Shown piece after piece: positions 24,206 to 37,500 of a stretch of DNA of 64,000 bases (the stretch's first letter is position 1; the number at the start of each line of letters is the position of its first letter). Origin of the DNA: Durusdinium trenchii (Eukaryota > Sar > Dinophyceae > Suessiales > Symbiodiniaceae); assembly GCA_963970005.1 (NCBI GenBank), contig CAXAMN010025262.1, forward strand, positions 565,535-629,534, read 5' to 3'. Made by a program: the position numbers and the translations under genes. The notes under the pieces are model-generated. The model searched no databases, was not told the origin of the DNA, and worked only from the letters and a program-made list of their open reading frames with translations.

Positions 24206-25463
24206 CTGGAGGTCTGGGGTCTGGGGGTCTATCACCCATCGGCCCCTTAGAGGCCGACCTCAGACTTCGACCCCTTTATTGATGTGACAGAGTTAGTCGA
24301 CCGATCTGATCGACTGCTAAGAGAGTGATAGCGGACAGACCCAAAAGGATATCCAGACTCACTCCCTCAGTCATAGCCCCGCCATATGAAAAGGTGTTTG
24401 CCATCAGTGGGGGTCTATTACTCAAGCTAAGAGTCTACATATGAATACGATAACAGTTTGGGATAGGTGCCTGGAGGCTTCAACTATACCCTGCAAGTCC
24501 GAAGTGTTAAACGAGTACATTTCGAAGAACAAGTTTACGAGTACCTTTTGTCTGTTTGTGGGAAGCCAGGCCCTTTTATTCAAGCGAGTTCAACATCACC
24601 ACTAACGGCACATAGAACCTGCAAAAATGCACCCAATCTTTTAATTCATGCAAACAAAACAACCGTCAAAAAACGTCAAAAGTTGCAAAAAATACACATA
24701 CTGGTTCCTTATATATTGCAAACATATTGCAACCATTAAGGGGACTAAGGACCTGCTACGCTCCAGTTACGCTCCTGTTACGGTTTTGGAAGATCATTTG
24801 CAGTTTTAGAAGTCTCCTGGAGGAGTTTGTTACGCTCCTGTTATGCTAAATAGTTGGCCAACAATTCAGACCTCTTTGCTCTTAATGTCGAATAATTTCA
24901 CTCATAACCACCAATAAAAGCTGGAATATCACTCAACATCGCCTTTGATTCCCTTCCAAACCACCTGAAGAGATCATGAACACTATTTTTGGCTTTAACG
25001 GAACTTTAGTGGGACCAAGTAAAACTAGGTTCCAATAAAGTAAATGGTGGTCATTGTCTCCAATTCTACATGAACAAGTTTAACGAGGTCATTGACTTGG
25101 AGGGATAGCTTTTGGGGATGTAGTTGGATCATGTGGATCTGGTTGGTATTGTTTGGTTGGTAAACACTGCTCCATTCTGATGTAGCTTTCTGAAGGGGTG
25201 AGTATGCAGTTGAATGACACGGGTGGAATCGTCGTTTGGTGTTGTGGCAGGGTGGGGGTCATGCGCGTGACGGGTCAAGCCGGCACACCCTCGACAAGAA
25301 CACCAGTCCAAGTAGCGAGGGGCTGAAACCAGAACCAGAAAGCAGTGGCATCTGTAGCAATCATGACACGAGGCTTGAGTATTTCGTTTAAAATCAATTG
25401 GATTGTAAGACATTGTCAGGCATCTTCTTCATTCAATAAGGTCGTTCTAGTACATCGTCCTTC
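24206..25463. other. Presumed intron, no exon seen
   Basis: Between the last recognised cyclase exon and the candidate terminal exon. A further short exon completing the cyclase C-terminus may hide here but was not identified. Confidence 0.4.
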
Positions 25464-25506
25464 GCCCAGGTGCATTTCTGCATAGTCGATGGGTCTCACC
25501 ACGAAC
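25464..25506 (-). CDS. Cyclase exon 12
   Basis: Acceptor CTGAG, then G TTC GTG: FVVRPIDYAEMHL, the F-x-x-R-P-I-D element near the end of class III cyclase domains. It joins in phase to exon 11. The 3' end is approximate. Confidence 0.75.
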
Positions 25507-28500
25507 CTCAGCGGAGTATATGGCGGACGTTCCAAAGCCACCACACTCTTCGTCCCCTCCAACCTGAATCCAACGACGCCAGGTTAGATCTATGCCAAGC
25601 AGGCCACTGATGGCCCCATCCACCATGGCCCACAAAAGAAAGGACCCTACTAGTCGGACAAACACCCCACCACCCACCACCCACCTGGAGATGGGCGATA
25701 CTCCAAAGGGCTTTTGGGTGTTGCAAAAAACACATGGAAGGCCCATAGTCTTATGCAACATAGTCTTCCACATTTCTCAGGTTCCATGGTTATAGTTTGC
25801 GGGAGGGGTGCCAGTTCGGCGGTTTGATGGCTGTTTGATGGATGTCTTATGGTACTTGCCTGCATGATATGTTACTGTGGTGGTAAGCTTGTTCAAAACC
25901 ATTCAAAAACCCAAAGCATGCCCTTGCCGTTGCTCTTCCAAAGAAACAGGCGCCCAAAAGATCGCAAGGTAACTCAAGCCTGCTGAGCTGCTAACCTGAA
26001 GGACTTCATCTTTAAGTGTCCCAACAGTTGAAATCACTGCGCATCCAAGTGGATGGCCCCCACAAACTCCACACAACATGCAGCGAACAGCTCTGAGCCC
26101 CCGCCATAGGCCAACCCCCCCAGAGCCAATGAACAGCATGGACTTCAAAAATTGTCAACCAACTTTGGCTGGAGTTTTTGGCATTCGATGGCATTCGCAC
26201 GCATTCAGAATTCACATATCTCACACATCATCATCTGCTCTACTACCAGCTCTTGTCGCTCTTTTCCATTCCCGCGAACAAAAATCAACCACCCCCGCAG
26301 AATGAAGCGCTAAGAAAGCCACTCATCTTGCAGGCGGCGGTAGGTGGCCTCGAATCCAAACAGCACAAAAAACAATCCTTTGCAATTGAAATGGCTGTGG
26401 GGCAAAACCTGTTGGTCCGGGTTGACCCTGGTAGGTCAACCTCTCTTTCCAGTCTAATCAGCGGTGAACAGGTCCGTCTGTCAGCGCCATGGTGCGCTGC
26501 CTGCGAGGGAAGAAGGTTCCATATCATACCCAGTGGATCCCGGTTACCAGGGATTCTAAGGAACCAGGCATTCTAAGTCTATGGTTTTTGTCTTTGGAAC
26601 CGCTGGTTGCCAGCTATTCTATAGTGGTTTGCCCGGATCCCTGGGATATGGTTCCAACACACGTTCGTCCCCTGCTGATCATTCCATCATATTCCATCTG
26701 ATCTGCGGAAGATCTTTTGGACTGTTGTAGCTTTAAAGAAGGTTGTATAGCCTATAGCTAAACCGATCCACATGGGTATAGGCACATCCTGATGTAGAGA
26801 GACATCCATATACATATACAATGTGTTTTCTTTGCAGGCGCAAAGCCAGTCTGACCAGTGTAATAGTCAAGCGTTCTCGAGGCTTTTAGTAGGATTTCAC
26901 CTACAAGTCGGGAGTTCCTTACCTGGTGTTCCAACCTGAGAAGCTGGCGAAGTTCTGCTAGACACTCACGTGCTTGTTGGCCATAGTTTGGCTCCAAACA
27001 AGGTTCCAAGATCGTACACCAGTTCATTCTGGGCAGAAAAGAATCCCTATCTACATGGTCTGCCCACTGTACATGCACAGGATGATACAAATTTATCCGC
27101 AAGAAAACGCCCTCCGGCCAAGATATCTAAACAGCATCAAGCTCAGGTTGTCCCAAAAGCCCTGCAGTTCGCGTGCCCTCCGGATAGGTCGGATCTTCTC
27201 TCCTTCGAACCCTGCCTCAGAGATCAGGTTGCTGGTGCCATAGGTCCTCGGATACGAGGAGGCGTTGCGGTTCTTTAATGCAAACATATTGCCATGTTAA
27301 ACATGGATGATCATGGATGCCATATGTGCCTACATTGGGGTGGTTTTGGGGGGTCAATGTAGGCATATATGGCATACATGGAGTGTCTGGGTATTGCCAT
27401 GTCAAACATGGAGTATTGGGATAGAACAATATAGGAACTGACACACCGCTAATCTTCTCGAACATATTCCTCTGTTTTGTTGCTGTAAGATGCTGTAAGC
27501 ATCTGCAGTTTGTATTCTAGATGACTATATTTCTAGAATCCTTGAAACGAGCGGCAATTCTTTTGACCTTGCTGCTTCCAAAGGCCCATTGGGGGAGGGC
27601 AACGAAGCAAGTACTCGGCTTCTCTGTAGGATATCTTTCAACTCACATCACCCATGTCCATCTCTGTGTTCAATGAAGCGGAAACATCCAAACATGGAGC
27701 CTTTACTTGGATCTGTGGGTTTCTTTATGCTTCTCAAGGGTCACTTGGCTGCATACTAGATACAACAAGCATGTACTGCAGTCTATGTCCACACGTTTTC
27801 AGAAAGGGTTCCTCAGGACCTTGCAGGTGAGTGTGTGGCTCAAATAGGAAAATATCATAATAACATCTCTCAGTAAAAAAAACACCTGGAATATGGGAAA
27901 TAGACCCGGACCCAAACCATCCAAAACCCTCTTCTACCCCAGGGGTTCTCAGGGGGTCTCCCTATTCAAATACGTGCTGCCGAAGGTGCTTGTTGAGCTC
28001 TTCCAGCTTCGCGGGAAGCGTGGAGTGCTCACCTCGGGCGCCAAAAACGCCCCTCGGTGCTCGTTGCAGACCTTCTGAAGACCCACGCACCGGACAAAGG
28101 TGCCTGGAACCTCAAAGTTCCTCAAACAACGGGTACCAGTCTCCTGTTTTTGATAGGGCCATGTCCCATTTTCTGGAGTACTTTGGAGGGTCCAGGTGGA
28201 GTTATAACAGATGGAAGTACTGTACTACACACCTTCGACCTTTCCTGTCATGCCCAGTTCATTCAAGCGAAACAAAAAATACGAGGGCAGGAGAGGGCGG
28301 GTTGGAAGAAGGAACTGTAAAAGATCATCTCAGATCATCTCTGAAGTATTGCTTTCCTTCCTGTACTCCCACGCCTTAAGGGTCCCAACTTGGTCATGTC
28401 ACTCTTTCCTTCTCTCCATCACCTCCTGATAGTGGTCGCACGACGTCTCCTGCGTGATCACCACATGATGAAATCGTGGTGCATCCTCCCAAATCCCGCC

Positions 28501-31500
28501 ATCAGTGCATCACCACCATATTTTGGGCTCCTCGAACCATCACATCACAACCATCACCCCCCCGGCCCTTCCCGCGCCGCAATGATCGAAGCAAGGAGCC
28601 GATGACACCGAACTTGAGACGTGAGTGGAAGCCCAAGTTTCCCACCTCAAAGGCGAAAAGTACACTGAAGATCCTGCTCCACCCCCCATTCCAATGAGGG
28701 ATTCTCCAGCAAGCTGAAGGACCGATGTGGAAGTCCTGTGGTGGGCTCTTTGACTTGAGACCCTTGAAGTCCTCCATGGGAAATCTGCGGCGATGGTTGC
28801 TGTTGGGGGTTTGACCAGGTACATCAGCAGCCAAACGCATACCAGGATGTCTTGGCACTGACCAGGTTTGGGCACTGACCAGGTTTGGATCTACGGAGTG
28901 CTCTTAGGACGCACGTGTTCGGACTGGGGCTTCCGCCTCAAGAACAAACACAACTACCATCAAAGGGTGGTTTATAGACCCTCCCTGGCCAGTATGGATA
29001 ATCACCATCCCACAGCCATGGGAACTGGATGCTGCTGGCACATGTCCCGCATGTCCCTATGGTCACCTATGGTCTTGGACTTTCAACATTTTCCGAAGCC
29101 CCCTGGCCCCCCTGCCTCCCCCCCCAAAAAAAGGTTGACAAAATCACATCACAAAACCATCTTGCACTCCCAGGTCACAGAAACCCAGCCGGAGTGAATC
29201 CCGCAGCGGATGCTCACCTGGGTGGCTTCGCCCGCCGTGCGGAGAAATCGGTTGGGACGCTGGGTGGAGTCACCGTGTCGGATGATGTGTACCGTGCACT
29301 CCTTCGGTTCAACGTAATCCAATTGAACTCTGGCATCAACGTTAGATATGATCGAATTCATCTTCAATCTTCATGTAATCTTCCAGGACGTTCTCTGAGA
29401 ATCCAAAACCAAAAAGAGGTCGACCTTAAATGAACCATGTGAACCTGTGGGCAGTCCTGTCTCGGGCGATCCGCGGGCTCCGGTCCAAACTCACCGAAAG
29501 CGATCCGGTCGACTCTGGAGGCGAACGACGCGTCGCCGAGCCACGTGAGGTAAACCTTTCTTCTTCGACCACTGGTTGATCCTCTGAACGCCTGGGAGCA
29601 TCCCGCGCGTCGCCCCGGTCGGGCGTCCCGGAAACCACGGCACCCCAGGGGGAGCGACCTGTTTGGACCAGCAAAAAGGAACAGAAGAGACTGCAAGGGA
29701 ACAGAAGAGACTGCAAGGGAGGTCAGCCTACTAGGGTTTAGGGCCGTTTTCGGTCTTGACTCACAGCCATGTGCCAAAATACGCCACACGACACCTAACA
29801 CATCCTAACACACTTTCCAAGGAGTCAAACTGAACTAGGATTCCTGACCAAAGCCACCTCACGACACAATTGCACCTTGGGCCTTGGGGCCTGCTGACTC
29901 CTCGCTGTATCGGCAACAAGTCGATTAATGAAAGTAGCCTAGTCCAGTGATGCATCTGTGACACAAGTGAATGAGTTCATGTTTGACCATCTAGCCATGC
30001 CACCAGTTCATCTTTGGCCCTATTGATGAATGCAACATTCACTCTTTGACCACTCATCCCTCCGCCTCGCTGCATCTTCATCATGGCGCGAACGCAGGCT
30101 AAAGCCTCGGCGGGCACGGGCGTTCACGGTGTTGGCCGTGCCTCCGTGGTCTCACACCAAGGCATGTGCAAAGCCGCTTCGTTCGGCTTTCAACGGCCAG
30201 CGGCTGTCGGAAAAAGCACCGAAAAGAACGTGGTGTTGGAAGAAGACCAAAAAGAGAGTAGTGAGGATTGCCTGGTGGAGGCCCCCCCGAAAAAGCAGGG
30301 AGGTGCTGGCAATTGTGGAGTAGAGAGGAGTCTCATAAGAATTGCAGGTGCTCCAAGGACCAAGGACCTCTAGGAAGAAGAATCAAGCAGACTGAGACAA
30401 AGCTGAAAACAACGCCAAACCAATATTTTCATTTGACCCTATTCTAATGCACACCCCTATCAATCTATATATTATATATCTACTCCACTTGCTGGTAAAT
30501 ACTTGATTGGCTTGCTGCGTTTTCTGTTTCGGGGCCAATGCAATAAAAGTAGCCAAGCATGCCGGTGATGACAGGAACCCATTAAGTACTTGGTGGGACT
30601 TGGGTTTGTTCAGTTTGCTGAGGTTATATCAATTGTGAACTCAAATTCTTCTCCTGTTCCTGTAGCAACTCTCTCCTGTTCCTGTAGCGAGCTGCTTGGG
30701 AATTGGAATTTCCCATACTTTCAGCAGGCTGGAAAGATGACTAGCCTACAAATTCATGCTGAGTTCAGCTCTCACGTTTCATTAACAGGGCCACAAGTAG
30801 CAGCCAACGCGGGACATCGGCTTGATCAAGGACCCAAAAAAACACTGCCATACACATGGCCGTCTCACGCAAAAACGCCGCCCATCTTCGACCCAGGTGG
30901 CATGTTCCTTGATCTTCGCGGGCGCACCGAAGACGGCCAGGATGGCATCCCCGATGAACTCGATGACCACGCCGTCGTGGTGTTCGATTCTGACCGCCGG
31001 AGCGCGGTGTTATCGCGGTGCCGGGCGGTGCTTGGTTTGCAGGTGGGTAGGTTAGATATATTTTTTCCTTGGCCGGTGGTGTTATGGTGAACAACCTGCC
31101 CATGCTGCACTAAACCATCATTTCACTTTATGTTACTGTGATTTTACTATGTGCTTTCTCACTATGCGATTTTATGGTGTGATGTCACTGACAGTACGTA
31201 TCGCGGTTAATGACCATGTGGTCACATGATGTCTCACTTCTCGATCAAATCCACCTGCTCTTCTTGGTGACAGCGGCTGTCACCGTGGGTTCCCGGCCCA
31301 ATCGGCGTCCACGGGGTTCCGTGTTGAGGGGTGCTCCGACGGAGTTCGCCAAGCCACATCTTGGACATGTCATTGAAGTATCGGCTGAGCAAAACCAGAG
31401 TTTGCTCCGGCACCAGTTGTTCCACAATACCTCAGCGCACTGCAAGATGCCTTTCTGTGCGCCAGTGCGTGGTGCGTGTGTGGGGCCCAGGGTCAACTCA

Positions 31501-34500
31501 ACTTAGATCTGGAAGATTCTCGGACATCGTGGTCCCAAAAATCCTCAAAAATCCTGGGTGACCCAGGCAATGGGTGAACATGAGAGAACTTGGGATTGGG
31601 AGCAGGTCACTGGAGATATCTCATCTCCACCTCAGCTGAACAATTCAAGTCGAAAACAATCCAGCCCAAGCATGTCCACGGTCCACACTTCCGGGAATCG
31701 TCATATAGATCGAAGTGGAAAACCTGTTCTACCTCTCGCGGCCACGGTCGGAATCCCCTCCATTGAGGTGGCCTGTAGCGCCAGCATTCTACTGGAGCGC
31801 TAAACGAAAACGTCCACTGAACATGCAAGGATGAGAAAACTACCTAAACTCACCAACAGGAAAGGCCCAGGCGCTCATTGCAGCCCCTGTAACTTTTCGG
31901 GACACCTTTGTGAGCAAATGAAGTGCGTCGTCGGAGAAAAAGGGTCGACAACCACACAGTGTCCCTGGTGGCATGGATTTGCCCCATGTATGGGCAATGT
32001 GAGGTTCGTATTTGCCCGGCGTGATAGCCCTTCCAAGTTGTCGGCGACAGAAGGCAAAGGACGATTTTAACCATTTCGCTAAGGCTTGGAAAGTACAGTG
32101 TTCATCAGCCAGTAGTGTACATGGTGTCCCGAAATGCACAAAAAGGACAGCGAGCTCCGTAAAAGAAACTCTCATGTCAGCTTGGCATGACCACTGTAGT
32201 GCTTTAATGAAGGTTCCAAAGTTCGCCCAGTCTTCAACAGCAAAAGGCCATTTCTCGGGTGCCGAGGGCCACTCTTGTTCAAATTTCCAAGGAAAGCATG
32301 TCGGATCAGCATGCCATTGGAGGTTGGGAAATTGCGCTTCAGGTGTGAAAGTTTCCTCAAGTCTTTCATCATCCGTTTCATGAATGTCTTTGGAGACCTC
32401 CTGCCCCAACAGTATGCAAAGGCGTGTCAACCACTCCTGGCGTTGGAGAACAGCACGACAAACCTCTGGATAGAGCTGATGCTGGATTGCAGCATTCGCC
32501 AGCGCAGCTCTTTTTGCGGCATGGTCGGCCGTCCTATTATGGTGTATATCTCGAACGGTGGAGCCGTTGGCTCGTGCCATATCATCGTCTATCAGGTGTT
32601 CTGGGATATGCTCCAACAGGTGCGCAGGGATCCACTCAACACTAAGCGGTTGTGGAGCAACCTGTTGGCGTTCCAGCACAAGAGCAAACAAAAATTTCCA
32701 CCAGGGGAGGTGAGGCCATTGGGGTTGCACTTGCTGATTGGTGCACATCCAAGAAGCTTGATCAACCAAAGTTTTGCAGTCACTTCGCACGTGAACAGGA
32801 CCACTAGCATAAGTGAACGCATGTATTAGGGCCCAAAGTTCGGCAGTGTAACTAGTTAATGACCAATGTGCGACAGGACCATGGGCGATAACCTGATTAT
32901 CGGCATTGACGACGGCAAAACCAGCGCACGTGAGTGCAAAATGCTCCGGCCACATGACTGATCCATCCGTCCACACGCGAACTGGTTCAGCCAGGGTCTC
33001 CCACTTAACTGGCTGCAGACAAGAGGGGTTAGAAACCTCTAGCCTTTTGGCAAGAACAGACCAAGGGTGCTCAACTATACCTAAGAGTTCAAAGTTGCGG
33101 CCAAGCTCATGACAAACCGGTGGGGGATTATCATTAAGGATAATGGGGCACTCTCGAACAAGATGAGGGAGCGATTCTTTGGAAGCCATGCACAAGCGAC
33201 AATGTGAGGAATCAACTAGCTTGGCTGCCGCAAGGCGGTCATTGGTCAACACGCATCCGACCAGCTGGGCTTGGAAGAATGCTGAGACGGGTGATGGTGT
33301 CTCTGCCTCAAACGAAGGTTTACGCAGAAAAAGCGTTGACAAATGAAAATCAAGGAAGCCTCCAGGAGCTATAAAGTCTTTCCTGGATTGTAACGACGCT
33401 TGAGCATAGCAGGTATGCCTTGCAAGCTGCTGGAGAATCTTCTTGACTTCACGCACCCCCAACGACATGAAATCCACGAGTTTCTTACCTCGGAAGAGAA
33501 TCATCCCAGTGGGTTCCAATTCCAAGCTAAAGAAACGGAATGCTTGCTTGAAGCTTTGGGCGATGGAAGTTTTCGATGGGGTTGCTTGCTTGAGCAAATG
33601 TCGGAATCTGGTCTCTTCTTGGGGAAACATAGTCAAGAACCTGTAAATGTCCAAGATTGCATTGTAATGCCTCGCACACAGAGGCTCCACACGGTGAGGT
33701 TGTGCAAGGAAGGCAAAAACCAGGAACCGAGAACGCCAGTGGGGGCGTCGGTTCCAAAGGACATTCACTATCTCGCCCTGGATTCTGGCAAGAGCTTTAG
33801 CCGGGATTCCATTTATGGCTGCATTATAGGTGCACTGCGGAATAACCTTACAACCAATAATTTTTGCTTTTTGGGGGACCGACAATGGCAAAGCTCCGAT
33901 ATTTTTAATGTCAGCAAGGATCTTGGCACATTTGTCTTCCGAAAAGTGCATAGCACATCGATCACTAGTTCGAATGTATACACCTAAGACCTCGAGTTCC
34001 AAGACCAGGGACATGTCAGGAAAGAGAGCTTTTACGCGTTTGCGAGCAGCTGAGGTAGTACCCCAGACAGAGCACTTGTTGCTATTCATGGCTTGACCAA
34101 CTAGGTCGTCCCAAGCTTTTGTGATTTGGATTGCCTTAAACAAATCCTGGCTGTGAATGAGTCTTGTCCAAAGGTAGGCATCGTCAATAAAGGCTCTGGC
34201 TGCAACCGTGGGCAAAACATCAAGCATATGGATCCAGGCTTTCATGTGTACATTTACCGCGATCAAAGAGAGGGAGCATCCCTGGGCTACTCCATTTGTA
34301 CTATGCGTTGCAGCAGGGGCAAACCATGATTTGTACTGTAAGTGGCGTTCCAACTGCGAGTAGAGCTTGAGGAAGACACTGACAATACCCTTAGGGACAC
34401 CAAAGGTGAGCATTAGGGCTCCAGCATACTGCGGTATGATCCGGTCAAAGCACTTTGCTTTGTCAATTTTTATGCCAATTAGTGGTTCCGAATCACTTTT

Positions 34501-37500
34501 GGCTTGATCGACGGACAAAGCGAAGTGTGTGTGGATCGCTGACATTTGGCGAGCTGGGATTCCTCCCTGCAGTTGGAAAGGCATTACAACTGACTGCCAA
34601 TCTCTCAGGTGCCGAAACCGTGCTCCTGTATACGCGAGCAAAATGACAGGGAGCAAAGTAATTAGCCGCTTTTGCAAAGGCTCTGAACTTCCATTCTTGT
34701 TAAGTATGACCTGCTTTGCAGTCGCAAGTGCTTGTGGGAGGTGGGTGGAATCCTCCTCAACCTCTCGAAAGAGCAGTGCGAACGCTTCAAAACATTGGAG
34801 GGGTAGCATTTGCATTTCTAGAGTACGCCAGCCATCAAGGCCAGGGGCAGCATCAGCTCTTCGACTTTTGACGGTTAGAAACAGGTCATGGGCAGACAAG
34901 TCAGGGACCGAACAGGACTGAGCAAAATTGTGCACTTGAGGCCATACAAGTTCAAGCATCTTAAGAGGGTGTGGGAAACCCTCATTAGCGCTGTAAACAG
35001 TATCCCATTGTTGGTTGATTTCAGCAATTGCCTCCCTTGGTGCAAAAACAATATTTTTCTGCTGGTCGATGATGAGGTTTGCCGGTTCTTCGGCATTCTT
35101 ATTTTTGAGGCGCCGAAACAGGTAGGCAGAACCAACCTTAGCCGAGTCATTAATCTTATTCTTCCAAGCTTGAATGCGTCGAAGTTTGCATTTCAGCTCA
35201 AGAACAGCCTGGGTGTCCTGGACCCACTGAATGGCTCTGGCTACTTCAACCAGTGTGGGATTGCGTTCATACGGCCACAAGCATGGAGCCTGTAGCCAGA
35301 AGAGTCGTGACCAAGTTTTGACAATCGTGCGGTGGCATATGACCTTGCGCGGACCAGGTTGAATGACCTGTGTGTGAAAGGCTTGGATCTCGAAAAGGCC
35401 TCCTAAAGCATTGGCTAGCCAGGAGCCACGCTTGGTAGTGGCTGCGCCTGAGTGGTTTTGGCCCGGGCAAATTTGCTTAGGCCGAGTACGAACTGCCTTG
35501 CCACGCTCTTGTGGTCCTATTCCCCATGAAGCTCCTTGATCGAGCAGGGTGTCAATGCACAAAGAATTGGCAAAATGCCACTTGTTCTCAATATGCTCAT
35601 GATGAGGGTAAGCCGGTGCATCAAAAGCGTGACTTTTGAACCCAGGGGGGAAGACAAAAGGTGCAGGTTTGTACAACTTGAAACCTTGTTGCCAAATAAT
35701 TTTCCAGTTGAAGGTGGCTTTGATCGGTCTGTGTTGAACACGAAAGAACGGCAGCACCTCCACTGAAGCCAGAGCGGCCGTGGCAACCGAGTTGGTTAAG
35801 ATGCCATCAATGCTGCTGCACCCGTCACCATATCCTGTAAAGTTACCATCCATCGAAAAGGTAAGTGGCCTAGAGGTGTCCTCACCCGTAGCAACTTGCA
35901 AAACATCACACCAGTGCAAATAGTTGGTGGCGTGTGCAACAACTGGGTATTGCAGGGGCGGAAGTTGAAAATCACCCGCGATGATGATGGGAATATCCCC
36001 CCACTGACTGGCAACCGAAAGAATGTCACTTAACAGAGAATTGTTGAAGTCCAGGATGTGCTTGTCGGCCGAGGCAGCGGTTTTACAGTAAACTGAGAAC
36101 ACCAAGGCTCGCAGGTGTCTAGTGAGTTGGATCCAACACGCTTGCACTCGTTTTGTAGCCCGGAGCTTCACATATAGACCCGTGGCATCCTCGCCTGGGA
36201 GGAGTTCTGTTGCAAGCTCTTTTGCTGCAAGGATGGCAACACCTCGTGCGAGTAACGCCATGCGATGATAGCAAGCCTGGTAGTAACTCTCCATGGAAAA
36301 GGTGGGAGCTTTCTTGTTGGACCAATTTGGACGCATGAATGACACCGTTTTTTCCAACCCGGGTTTCTTGCACACAAGTGACATTGGCATGACAATTCTT
36401 CCAAGAGGTGGAAGTTTTGAGGGAGCCAACATTCACAGTTGCAATGGTCCAAGAGGAGGACTGATTAGGACCTTCCCCAGGGAACCCGCAAGTGGCATCA
36501 AAGTCTTGGAAACGGACACCCCAAACACGAAAGAAGCACTTGTTGCTAATGACCAGCCAGTCTGAAGAACAAAAGGACACAGCAATAGTGCCTATGACAC
36601 CGCCCGACCAAGCATGCGCAGCTGAAAACCCTTTTGGGCCACACGATCGGAAAGTCCGAAGGGAGTTTCTCATCCAAAATGAATTATCAGACTTCAAAAA
36701 AGTACCATGGCAGCGGTCCTGCAAGGTACACGGCAAGTCCAGCCCACGGCCACAGAGAGCAATGACAAAGACACGGCATATGGCAAGACAAAAGAAACAG
36801 GAGCTCACCTGAAGCAAGGGGCACATCATTGACTTCGAAGTAACGCTTGACTTCGCACAGAAAACATTGAGAATGAAAGACATCCGGAGATGCCAAACCC
36901 CAAAAGTGGCCTGCAAGGCACCGGAGGTGGGCAAAGACCAAGCCCGCAAGAGGAGCAAAGACCAAGAAGTCCAACAAAGAGAAATCCACAAAATCCACAC
37001 CAGAAGGTGCCTTGCAGGAAGCCGTCAGGCAGTCTTGGAGAACTTAGAGGGCGGCGTTTCGCCCGTCCGCTCATGTGGTCACGGAGCAGTCGAGAGTTGC
37101 ACGAGCTGTCGCAAGGTACTGCCAATCTCCTCAAACCTCGAGTCGAGCTTGGTCTCAAGAGTGACCTGCTTCTTTTCAATCCCAGAGACCTGACCTTGCA
37201 ACGTATCGAAACGCGCCTCGAGCACTTCAAGGCGCTTTTGCTCAGGGTTGAAGGCAGGCAAGCCAGGTGGAGCTGTCGGTGCTGGCAGCTCCGCAGCCTG
37301 CTTGTTCTTGGGCTTGCGGTTGCTTTTGCCTTTGCCACTTCCTTTCTCAGGCTCAGCATTGGGCGCAAGCAGGATCTGGAAGATGTCCACATTGATCTTC
37401 ACCGTAAAATCATCGACCTTCGGTGGGGATTCAAAACCAAGCTGCCACACATGTACCCCTGCACTGCGGAAGGTGCGTGTGGGCACCGGGGGTAGACCAA

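Noticed and set aside
36826..37392. 188-codon minus frame opposite and beside the ORF2 end
   Set aside because: Arg/Ser/Cys-rich shadow of the real ORF2 and ORF3 frames.
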